A stretch of 64,000 bases of DNA. Source: Loripinus fragilis. Its lineage: Eukaryota > Mollusca > Bivalvia > Lucinida > Lucinidae. This document shows positions 54,670 to 64,000 of this stretch, one piece after another. Positions within the stretch are counted from its first letter, which is position 1. Each line of letters opens with the position of its first letter. The DNA is taken from contig OZ026515.1 of the NCBI GenBank assembly GCA_964019695.1, forward strand, positions 131,152,849-131,216,848, given 5' to 3'. The notes beneath the pieces are model-generated. The model had not been told where the DNA came from, did no database searches, and saw only the letters and a list, made by a program, of their open reading frames with translations. The position numbers were made by a program, and so were the translations under genes.

Positions 54670-55090
54670 GTGAGTATGACCAGGAAATGCAAACCCACGG
54701 CACCGAACACTAACGGCCACATAACATCAAACATATAATTAAAGTGACAAGCTCTAGGATGGTTGCAATACTAAAAAACAATGTGAGAAACAATGAACAA
54801 TGAATCAACAGCAACAGAACCACCACCGTGGAACGGACAGCAGCCAAACTCACTTCGGGCTTAAATGAATTATAGCGGCCAAATCTACTGTTGTCAATGC
54901 ACAAGGCTGGTTTAGCCCTCGCAATTAACATATCGTGGCGAAACAAAGAAAAGGACCCTCAACTCACAGTCGGTCAAAGCTAAAGAAAACCGCTGGTTGA
55001 GCCACGGTGGGCCCAGTTAAAGACAAACATTAGGTCAAGGTCGTCATAGAGTCCGAGGGCACAATCACCGAGGTACAATTATAGAGGAAA
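54670..55090 (+). mobile_element. Rep-B interspersed element, long copy
   Basis: GTGAGTATGACCAGGAAATG with CCACGGCACC, then a long body to GAGCCACGGTGGGCCCAG and the GAGTCCGAGGGC end. It matches the reversed copy at 36730-37290. Confidence 0.65.
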
Positions 55091-55165
55091 CTAAAGCTAT
55101 AAACCGTGTTGGGTTTATAACTAGTGTCGTATTATAAGATCCATGTTATATGCCAGCAGGCACAT

Positions 55166-55234
55166 GACGTCAAAACAACGTCGTATCGACGTCGATGCGA
55201 CATCTTGACGTCGCATTGACGTTGATATGACGTT
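55166..55234. repeat. 11-bp GACGTC array
   Basis: GACGTC, AACGTC, GACGTC, GACATC, GACGTC, GACGTT and GACGTT start at 55166, 55177, 55188, 55199, 55207, 55218 and 55229. Steps are 11, 11, 11, 8, 11 and 11. The intervening five bases vary. Full TGACGTCA is present at the first unit. Confidence 0.85.
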
Positions 55235-55435
55235 GTTTTAAAGTTAAATGCCTTCTTGGATCCCGCTCTTTTTTACAACTTGGTGATATTTTTGAACTGA
55301 TCAGGAAAATAATGCTTTTCAATGATTCTTTTGAAGTTATAAACTAAAGTCACCATAAGATACACCATAAGAAGGGGCGCGAGGAACATCTCCATCCTGA
55401 AATGGGAAATTAACTATTTTATTTGTACTTTTTAG
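55235..55435. other. short unassigned stretch
   Basis: No feature seen. Confidence 0.35.
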
Positions 55436-55945
55436 ATTAAACTATGCCATTAGTTATGGACAAGTCTAAATCCGAAAAGGAGCTTCAGTATCAAAAGACG
55501 TTGCTTTATTTAACGGAAGATCAGTGGGATATATCTGACTTACTATTTGTTCAAGATAAGGATTATCAATATTCAGTAAGTCATCTAGATATCTTGAAAT
55601 AGAGTTGAAGGTCCCAATAACATCACCATGATTATTTCAGTAAGAGATAACATGAGGCAAATCTGCAAAAAGAGGAGCACAATTAGTACCCATTGGAATA
55701 CCTACAATTTGTCTATACAATTTATAACAAAATCTAATAAATATATAGTCAAAAAGATAATGGAGAGCGTCAGTAACTTTATGACATGCCCATAAATTAT
55801 CACTGCGGCTGCTCATAAGTGAAAAAGCGTGTTTCTCACAACGTGCAAAATAAAGAGAGTCCTATGTATTAAATATTTGTTCAATTGATGCAGTAAGTAT
55901 TTCTTTGATTAGATTATGAGGCAGTGTAATGTGTGGACATGCTAG
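55436..55945 (-). pseudogene. reverse transcriptase fragment with YLDD motif
   Basis: Minus strand reads ITLPHNLIKEILTASIEQIF, a stop, then NLWACHKVTDALHYLFDYIF, YKLYRQIVGIPMGTNCAP and LFADLPHVISY, a stop. It continues FNSISRYLDDLLNIDNPYLE, then EAPFLDLDLSI. IPMGTNCAP and YLDD are RT motifs. At least two in-frame stops make it dead. It differs from the LINE at 51200; a Penelope-like affinity is possible but not established. Both ends are truncated. Confidence 0.8.
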
Positions 55946-56039
55946 ATGCTAGAACATCTTTAATTTATTTAGAACCTCACATGACTTTTTTTATCAGATC
56001 AAATAGATGTTTTACCATAACTTTTTTACAATATTTTCT

Positions 56040-56480
56040 AAAGGTAAAGAAGAAGGCAAAGATTAGGAATCTATACAATCAAGTACCACACCTGACCCGG
56101 GACACCATATGGAAAAGTGACAAAAACGCAAGAAAACACCAAACAAAACAGAGCCAAGAGGTCAGCCATTTCCCAGTAGGTGACCACAAGGCAGCAAGGA
56201 ACAGACAAGACAGCTTAACACAGACAAACATGAAACATACATTTTAAAAAAGGATCCACAAAAGAAGCACCAACTTGGAAATGTCAATAAAATTACTTGA
56301 GGGCTTTAACAAGTCTAACGATACAGGCCTCACCCTTAATTCTGAGTGGATCAAGACACATAGATGTTTGTTTCGCACGAAAGATCTCTAACTTATCGAT
56401 GTAACATCTCCTAGTATATACTAATCAAGATTTAAGAAGGGGATAAAACAAAGACTATAAGAACTCAACAGTACATAATC
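56040..56480 (+). mobile_element. Rep-A interspersed element, long copy
   Basis: GGCAAAGATTAGGAATCTAT through ACCAACTTGGAAATGTC, then the same extension as at 42870-43100 (GATCAAGACACATAGATG, AACATCTCCTAGTATA). The reading frame is interrupted and partly deleted compared with other copies. Confidence 0.7.
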
Positions 56481-57404
56481 GTGCATTGGCGTAGCTCCCA
56501 TTACGCAGGCGCATAGGTAGGCCTGTAAGGAGATGGATTCACACTTGTGCTAGTGGGACCGGGGGCATGCTCCCCCGGGGAAAATGATAAAAATGGTACG
56601 ATCTGGTGCATTCTGAGTGTTCCAAAGTACGTTATTATGAACCTAAAAATCAACAATTTTAAGGGTACGAATCGTGAACAACAAAAATTATTCCCCAATA
56701 TTTTTCCCGAACATCAATCTCGATGTGCATGTTAGTACGAAAATAAATGATTCTCATTTTACAAGGGGGGTCTGGGATGCAACAGCCCACCAGAAACCAA
56801 AGAAATTAAAAAAAAATCAAACGAAATGGAGGCTTCTCTTAAACCCCAGGCTCCACTATAAAAGGACTGGCTCCGCCCCTAAAATGTCATGGTGGCAAAT
56901 TCAAACATTTTTCAAGTGCTCCTGTAATAATCAGCAGTTGTTCAATTTTTTCAGAAAAAAATTATGGAACAACTCAAGGACTGCCTTAATCACTGCCAAT
57001 GTTTATTGCACAGAATTAAACTAGGATTAACTCAAAATAAATAGATATATTTTGAAATTCAGGGGCTAACTGACAGTTAGATTTGAATTTTCACCTTTGA
57101 CCCATGCATAAACATGCAAACAAGATAAAAATGGAGAAGCACATGGCTTGATTACACACTGACCTGCATGCAGAGGACTAGATCAGAAGATTTTAACATT
57201 ATTCTACAGAATGTTTGGCATTAATTAATATTATGTGACTGCATTGATGAATGGTGAAAATAGAGAACATAGATATTTTTGGTCAGATGCACCACCTAAT
57301 TATATAATTTACATTAACCCTTCGCCTGCTGCGAAAAATGCATCTGAAAATGGTGTCTGCTGCCATGATGTGAATGATTATGCCAATTACTTATTTCAAC
57401 ATAC
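56481..57404. other. intergenic, nothing firm
   Basis: The open frames here (for example 56674-57024) have no recognisable domain. The text GGCTCCGCCCC near 56868 suggests an old repeat end. Confidence 0.35.
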
Positions 57405-57475
57405 AGACAAACAGTGTGGATCCAGATTAGCCTTCTCCAAGAGGAGCAGTCTGGTCTAGGTCCACACTGTTTGTT
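57405..57475. repeat. hairpin of the CACTGTTTG type
   Basis: ACAAACAGTGTGGATCCAGATTAGCC folds on GGTCTAGGTCCACACTGTTTGT, with an inner CTTCTCC/GGAGCAG stem. Confidence 0.7.
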
Positions 57476-59518
57476 ACATAAACATTTTAAAAGGACCAGC
57501 AGACGACATTTAGACGTGATTATCAGCATAAAAAGTAAACCATACATCTCTCACCAGTAAATACGTATGTATCTCCGTGTCCATAAATCCATAAACACAA
57601 TATTCCATGAATTGCAGATTATTCAGTTTGAATGTATTTTTTTCTTCGCAATATTAATTATTGGTTCCAATGATAAACAGAAACAATAAACACAATTGAA
57701 CTAAATGGCGGGAGATGCCAATGATTTAGGGCACCAAGCTGGAGAGGTCAATACTCTGGAGACAGATTGCTGAAGGGGTTCTACACAGGATATATCATAT
57801 TCCTATTCTGCTATAAATACATGCAAATGCAAAATGGTGAAACAACATATTTCGTATTGTTAATATTAACATTTGATAAGTACGATCTCTGAATTACGAA
57901 AATAATTCTTTGATTTAAAATTCAGGCCCCCTTTTTGTGCCCTTCTGCAGCAGGTAAATTCTAGAACCATATCAGGGGTCACTCTGTGGTCAAATTCCTA
58001 GACAGAAGCTCATAATTACACAATCCTTCATGCTCTGAAAAGGCACAGTAAATAATAATCATGACTTATAATGAGAAAATTTCACAATTAAAAGAAAGTG
58101 AAAGGAAGTTGTTTCACAGACAGAAACGCAAGGGAAATGAAACAGAAGAATAAAAAAAATTGAGACTGCTTTTTTTTTAGTTTTTAGTTTAGATTAGAAA
58201 TAAAAAAATTAGTTTTTAATTACGCATACTTATATAAAGGTCCGTATTGCATTGACAGCAAAGTTTACAATCTTCAGTTTACATTACAACCAGTAATTAG
58301 GTGACCAATAAATTTTCGGACTGACTGGCGAAGGGAAAATGCAGACCAAGATTGGGTTGCTCCTCAGCCGGATCAGGATCTTCACTGTTCGAACCAATTG
58401 GAAGGACCCCTAGGTATACAACATTTGACATAATGAGCGCACTGATCACATAAATATTTCAAGATTATATACCTTCTTTTCAATACAGTGTGGTGCACCG
58501 ACTGATCTCTTTTTAGCGACCTACAAAGTACTCTATGCAAGATTATAGGAGTATGTGCACTTTTTATGTGATCAGGTACATTAAAACACACTGTTTTTAG
58601 AGTGTACAGATTTTAAGAATTTCGTACCAGTCATCTTCAACTACAAATGTACACACATTCCAATAGATCAGCTGATTCCAACAACCTGCATGTTTACAAT
58701 CTGTAACTGACCTAGACATGACCTGGGAGAAGTTCATAAAACCCATTAATTCTTGGAGCTTGCCACTGCCCACTTTTTACTGTAGGTCCTACAGTGGCCT
58801 GGCCTTTAAGGTGAGACTTTATCAATTTAATTTTTACTTTTGGGCAGGACTCCCTAAATCCCCAAAATTATGAGCTTGCTCACCAGCTCCCCTAAAATAA
58901 TTACCAGTGCTCCCCAGCTCCCTGCAAAATAAATAGCCCCCTCTATCCAGATCCACCAAACCCATGGGGGTGCACCAGTATAACGTAAGAAGCTTGTCAT
59001 GATTCTCTTCAACAAACATACAGACCTAGCTAGCAGCCATATAACACCGATGGCTACAGTGCTGAAAAATAAACACTTCTCGTGCTTTCAAGCTCTCAGA
59101 TGTTGTATTTATCTTGCTAATAAATGGTAAAATGGCAGCAATCATTGACATTAATATAATCAACTGCAACTTTGAGCAAGGGCAAATGAAATAAGAGGGT
59201 CGCTTTTTAACAAGTCTTCTAATGCGATCATAATGTTTCATATATTGCAGCAGTATTGTGGCAAAGATATGTTAACGGGGAGAAATTGATGTATGCTTAT
59301 TATGATACTGGGGTATTTACATATTATGATGGCCTGGTAGAATGTGTAACATCTTAGAGGTGGAGAAGACCTTGTCATCAGGGCCCATTGGCACATATAT
59401 CATTAAATGCGTCTCGTCACTGGTCATGTGCAGTCCAATGAGCACCTTTGCTATTTGCTCTGTAAAGTGTAATACATGTAGCTAAATCTGTTACAAGCAA
59501 AATGTATTATTTGAGCCA
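57476..59518. other. intergenic, minor repeats
   Basis: A relative of the 11285 fold-back lies at 59060-59160 without a full hairpin. A GATCAGGATCTTCACTG remnant is at 58370. No gene is seen. Confidence 0.4.
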
Positions 59519-59729
59519 GCCCATGAGATTTCCAACAATGTGGTATGTGCGACCATACGCATACGCATACGCGCAGTCTGATCAGAGCCTTTGCTAGTCG
59601 CTTGAGTATTCTATGATTGTTAAGCTACTGACCGAACGTCATTTGAAGTTTCTAAGCTTAAAAGGAGGCTGCAGAGGCTCGTCCGAGTCTACACATGTCA
59701 AAATGCAACAATGTTGGAAATCTCATGCC
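59519..59729. mobile_element. MITE, GGCATGAGATTTCCAACA type, copy 2
   Basis: Left GCCCATGAGATTTCCAACAATG; right the complement of GGCATGAGATTTCCAACATTG. CAGTCTGATCAGAGCCTTTG matches the centre of the copy at 38483. Confidence 0.75.
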
Positions 59730-60039
59730 ACGGTTCATTTAACACATTTTAAGGTGAACAGACTGGTTTGAGCAATACCTGTTTGCAAACGACGAAGATC
59801 TGTCGATGAGGTCCGTTCTCCAATTAAATTGGTACAACAATGCTAGACACGAACAAGATCACTGCTCACAATTCTGTGAAGAAATGTTTTTGAAAGTTTG
59901 CAGAATCGTATTGTATACGCTCTATTTCTAGGCAGTAATGAAAAACGATTGGAAAACATGTTATGGATCAAGTTTCAAACTGTCTGCTTTCTTGAAAGAG
60001 TCGACTACATTCATCCCTAAATCTTCTTTTACTTTAGTA
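59730..60039. other. short unassigned stretch
   Basis: No feature apart from the start of an open frame that runs into Rep-A. Confidence 0.35.
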
Positions 60040-60290
60040 AGAAAGGGTGCAAAGATCAGGAATCGATACAATCAAGTACAACACCTGACCCAGGATACCA
60101 GTGGGAAAGTGACAAACGTACAGTTACACACCACAAACGAGAGCCAAGAGGTCAGCCCTTTCCCAGCAGGTGACCAAAAGGCACAAATAAGCAGACGCGC
60201 ACAAAGGCATAGCAAACACAGGAGAGAAATACATAAATTCATAAATACATAAATGATCCACAAAAGAAGTACCGCCTTGGAACGGTCCGG
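60040..60290 (+). mobile_element. Rep-A interspersed element
   Basis: AAGGGTGCAAAGATCAGG through CGCCTTGGAACGGTC, with the open frame conserved (RNRYNQVQHLTQDTSGKVT). Next to it, at 60330-60380, lies the GCGAAACGCCATT hairpin also found at 42040. Confidence 0.75.
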
Positions 60291-60599
60291 ACCCCAGCTA
60301 CCAAGCCAGCATACAATGTTTGGTCATCATATGCCCGTCAGCGAAACGCCATTTCAATGGCGTTTCGTTGGCGGGTCGATGATGGCCCAATTAAAAGCGG
60401 TATTTGGATCCTCTATCCCCCCCATCCCAATCAACTATTAGAAAAAACGACAAATCCGTTTTTGTTAGAAATTTGGCATTTAAGGCAGATATGGGAAGAA
60501 AATGTCTAGACGTTGTCTATAATGATGGCGAAAAGAATGACAATATTTTGACGAAAACAGCATAAAAAAGTTCCTATCCGTTCAAAAATTATGTTTAGC

Positions 60600-60835
60600 T
60601 GTTGGACATACATCGCAGGTTTAGATAAACATAATTTTTAGTGTAAAACTGTAAATATTTTTTTACCCAGCACTCAGTTTTAACATATGGGCCAAGATCT
60701 GACAGAAGGGACCTTCTGGCAATGAAAGTCAAAAGTGAGATTTTTACAGAGAAAGAAAGACCTTGAGTACCCACAACATATGTTTTAAAATTTATATTTG
60801 TACCCACTCTTGACTTAAATCCTGATACATGCCAT
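60600..60835. mobile_element. diverged fold-back MITE, GGTGCTCAAAAGAAC family
   Basis: The outer parts match (TTTAGTGTAAAACTGTAAATA, GAGTACCCACAACATATG). The central hairpin is replaced by GGGCCAAGATCTGACAGAAGG text that also occurs at 26180, so this is a recombinant or nested copy. Confidence 0.5.
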
Positions 60836-62229
60836 TCTCCATACATGAGTTATATTTCCCTGTTCACACATTTAACCACAATGTATCATTCTGTGATGTC
60901 ACAGGAGATTGAAATAGTTAAAGATATCCCAAAAGGAGAAACCAACAGCTGTTTAAGTTTGATATAAGGTACCGATTTGTTTTCATATTTTTTTCACAAA
61001 TTCCACCATCAATCATATACATGTAGCTGACGCCATTTTCAACGTTTTTTGAAACTATAATAAAATTTTAAAAATGTAAAAACTAAACTTAGAACGTTAA
61101 CTTTTTTCTTTTGATTCTATGTTAAAACAACAGTTATTGATATGTAATCATATCCCAATGGTTGTATTTATTGAGTCCAGGTTAGTAGCTTGTACATTAA
61201 TATTTATAGTGGTTTTAATTTAATTTTAAATAGCTAAATAGACATTTTTCAATTGCCGTGGACCTTAGGTTTTGTAAGATGTAGCACACCTTAGACTTAC
61301 GTTATTTAAGAGGGGTGATCTCAGCAGTGTAATTCAGAAACGTTTAACAACTTCATTAGTTGTAACTTGCGACTCGGTTAATTTCTTGTTAGGAAATCAT
61401 ACGAAGTGATTTGATAAAGTCATCTTCAGCAAACTTATATTTTCTTTTAAAGTGCTGATTTATTGTAGTTGTGAAAATGTTGCATGCTTTTCATATCTGC
61501 TGATTATATTAAAATGGACTCCGGACTACTTTTATGATGGAAGTAAACATAATGAATTCAGAACAGACTGCAACTCCTGCAACGGTTTGACTCTGTTAGA
61601 GAGAAAGATTTCAACCTCCACTTCTGCACTAGAAACTGAAATTATATTCAATCTATTGAGTCTGACTGCAGATCTATAATCCAGGGGTTATGAGCTATAG
61701 ATATTGAAACATATCAAGTGAAATTTTAGTTTGTAGGCATGGGTCCAACCCTTTGGTTGGACTTAGGGGTGGGGCGTTGGCCAAAAATCAATTTTTCACA
61801 ATATGGTATATGCAGCAACATGGTAGCAAATAGTTTGCCAGAAGGCACAACCTCTACCCTTGCATTGGGCTACATTACATCTAGGCCTCATTACAGCTCT
61901 ACTCCTAGGGAGTTTATATTGATGGGAACTGAGTTTTGCTAGTACAAGAAGGGTTGTTGTCAGTTTCTAGCGTAGGTATATGCAGGAAGTACTGTTAAAC
62001 CGCTTAGACAAGCTTGTCATAAAAATCTGTGGTGCCACCCCAACCCACTTCACCAAATTAATAACATGAGGCAAAAAGCTATGCTTATTTTATTTTCGTA
62101 TTTTACTCCTTCTGAATTTCTAAGGGTGGTCAACTAAGCGTGTATTGAATTAAACAGATTTAGCATTTTCGAAGGTGGGAAATAAAGATTGATAATAATC
62201 ATAATAGATTGGTGAACTCATTCAGTATG
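60836..62229. other. intergenic, SINE fragment only
   Basis: 61935-62010 resembles the SINE body at 8600 (GAAGGGTTGTTGTCAGTT). No gene is recognised. Confidence 0.4.
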
Positions 62230-62910
62230 TTGAAGATAAGGAGCTTGATATGATAGGATGCAGTTTAATCACATACGTGATTTAGCCCGTCTGTCTGTCC
62301 CTCCTGTATTCATTTATGATATTTGATGCATTTTGATTTTTATTATCACTACCATGAACAGTCAATATCATATAAAAATCACCCAAATCGACTAAACAAT
62401 TATCTATATGCATGCTGGGTAGTTTTGCATACTTTTTCATTGTCTTCGGTTTCTTTTATCTTTCCTTTTATTCAAATTAACTTGTTTAAAAAAGACACTT
62501 GGGGAATACCATGACAGTGCCAAACAGTTTGGATTTGGATCAAGTCCAATATTTTGTCTGGCCTAATATTGTTCCAAAATGTGGCTGATCAATAGATGAC
62601 AACAGTAGCCACTAGCAGAAAAATAGTTACGAGTATAATGACACTTGAATTACTAGAATGGATTGAGTTAGACTACATTGACTTTTGGTGTATTTACAGG
62701 GGCGGATCCAGGATTTCTGGAAATGGGGTTCATATGTATAAAGGTGCTGGGTTTGCTTTTCTGATTTTATCTCATTTTTTTTAAATATCACATGAAAATG
62801 GCCTCACTGAGAGCAAGTTATTTCATAGGATATTTAAAAACTAGGGGGGGGGGGTCCCAGCAAACCCCCGAACCCCATCTTGATCTGCCACTGATTTTGT
62901 CTGAATGTCT
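62230..62910. repeat. dispersed repeat and GGATCC-type repeat
   Basis: 62390-62630 is related to 2180-2440. 62700-62890 carries GGGGCGGATCCAGGATTTCTGG at one end and GAACCCCATCTTGATCTGCC at the other, around a G run, like a degraded TIR element. Confidence 0.5.
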
Positions 62911-64000
62911 GGCGGAAGCTTTTTGCATACTCAGGGGTGTACTTAAGTACGAATATACGAAAATACTTATGAGCCTACAACTTGACAATGCAAGTATAGG
63001 GCTTTAGCCATTCAATTTGATTATTGGAAGAAAAAAATCCAGTTTATTGGGATTATGCTGCGTGTCTTCATAGCTCATTTTAGCCCTGTGAAATTCTCTA
63101 AAACATTTTTCCGCCAAAGGGCCAAACCCCTTTCTTCATAAAGGGGGACTTTCCAGAGTGCCAACTCTATAAATGCCCTTTAAACGCGCCTGATCCTTAT
63201 ATCTCAAGCATCAGCTTTCTGCTGCAAGTGAGCTCTTTCCCAATATAGCCAGGCAAATGAACCATGTTTTAACTTTTTGCATTGTCCGCTTAGTGTCGGT
63301 AAATGTGGGGCAATTGATATACAAAGGCAAAAATGGCAGTATAAAGTAAAACATGATAGACGGTGGAGAAAACTGCCATGGTTTTAACAAAAGTCCCCGC
63401 TGTTCTCTTGTTAGAAATGACTAGTGCATATATTCAAGTCCTCTTAAGGGTCAAAGGGAAACACAAATTCCCTAGTAGATCGGTACAGGAATCATCATAA
63501 CAAGATATGGACGTTTATGCTTGAATTCCCTATCTGCTCCATATCTCCTTTTCATTCGAAGGATTTTCAATTACTGTGGACCAGCTATATTGGTTGCACA
63601 TGTTGCGAACGACTTTTGCATTTCCACTGTCCATTAACCTGAGCTTGGTGAAATATTGACGCCAAAAAAATTAATCATATCTCACCAAGAAACATCGAAT
63701 TTACCTACTCGCAAGTTACAACCAGTGAATGCATACATGTATGGGACAAGAAATAACTTTAGAAAAGATATTCGGCTGCATTCCAATTGTAAAATATATA
63801 TTTGGTACATGTTCTTTACACTTGTAAACTGGCGAAATGCCATCATGCGGCATTTATCATAGTATGCACTGTTTGTTTAGGTAAAAAAAGATCTCAGGAC
63901 AAAAAATATAATATTTAGTAGCAAACGAAAAAGATAGGTTCCAGTTACTGCTGACATCGCCCCTCTTAAATAAAGTCCAAAGTAAGTCTCCGTTGACGGA
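62911..64000. other. intergenic, nothing firm
   Basis: No gene recognised. A GCGGCATTTATCATAGTATGC fragment (63848) is a diverged copy of the GGCATTTCATCAGGGTCTGC dispersed sequence. Confidence 0.4.

Overview
The window looks like AT-rich nuclear DNA from a bivalve mollusc. The evidence is spliced genes with GT-AG introns, many fold-back MITEs, tRNA-headed SINEs and degraded LINE tails. One repeated short reading frame is of a kind I associate with heterodont bivalves (dreissenid-like); that species hint is memory-based and uncertain. Coding content is very low, and most long open frames lie in repeats or are chance.

Genes. (1) 6884-16175 (+) is a complete six-exon LHPP gene (HAD-family phosphohistidine/phospholysine/pyrophosphate phosphatase). 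It encodes 267 residues and all exon phases agree. Intron 5 carries a tandem array of copies of the 3' part of exon 5, each with its own splice donor; the last copy is split by a TIR transposon. (2) 29240-30670 (-) holds two phase-matched exons ending a small unrecognised protein with a Cys/His motif. (3) 40393-43500 (+) holds a signal-peptide exon and a phase-matched second exon of a small secreted protein, possibly Meteorin-like; the third exon is tentative.

Repeat landscape, left to right. 1-470 is the end of a hAT-like element whose longer relative lies at 18949-21037 with an 8-bp target duplication. Three 26-bp palindromes stand at a 35-bp step (1244-1339). A 1.7-kb unit bounded by perfect 24-bp inverted repeats holds twelve copies of GTTACGGTATTGAC (3275-5009). 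The LHPP introns contain SINEs, pogo-like MITEs and the TIR element with two tRNA-like segments. 21-31 kb is dense in fold-back elements. LINE C-terminal remnants lie at 31.5-34.9 kb. A TIR element at 37624-39250 has both ends filled with CGG triplets on a 10-11-bp step. An 84-bp satellite with a retroelement-like insertion occupies 45475-47063. Perfect 29-bp inverted repeats lie 2.4 kb apart (47662/50157). Reverse-transcriptase pseudogenes sit at 51.2-52.1 and 55.4-55.9 kb, with a striking 11-bp GACGTC array at 55166.

I see no CRISPR array, operon or prokaryotic system. The strongest candidates for something undescribed are the helically phased CGG-array transposon, the GTTACGG-motif unit, the 11-bp GACGTC array and the exon-fragment amplification in LHPP.
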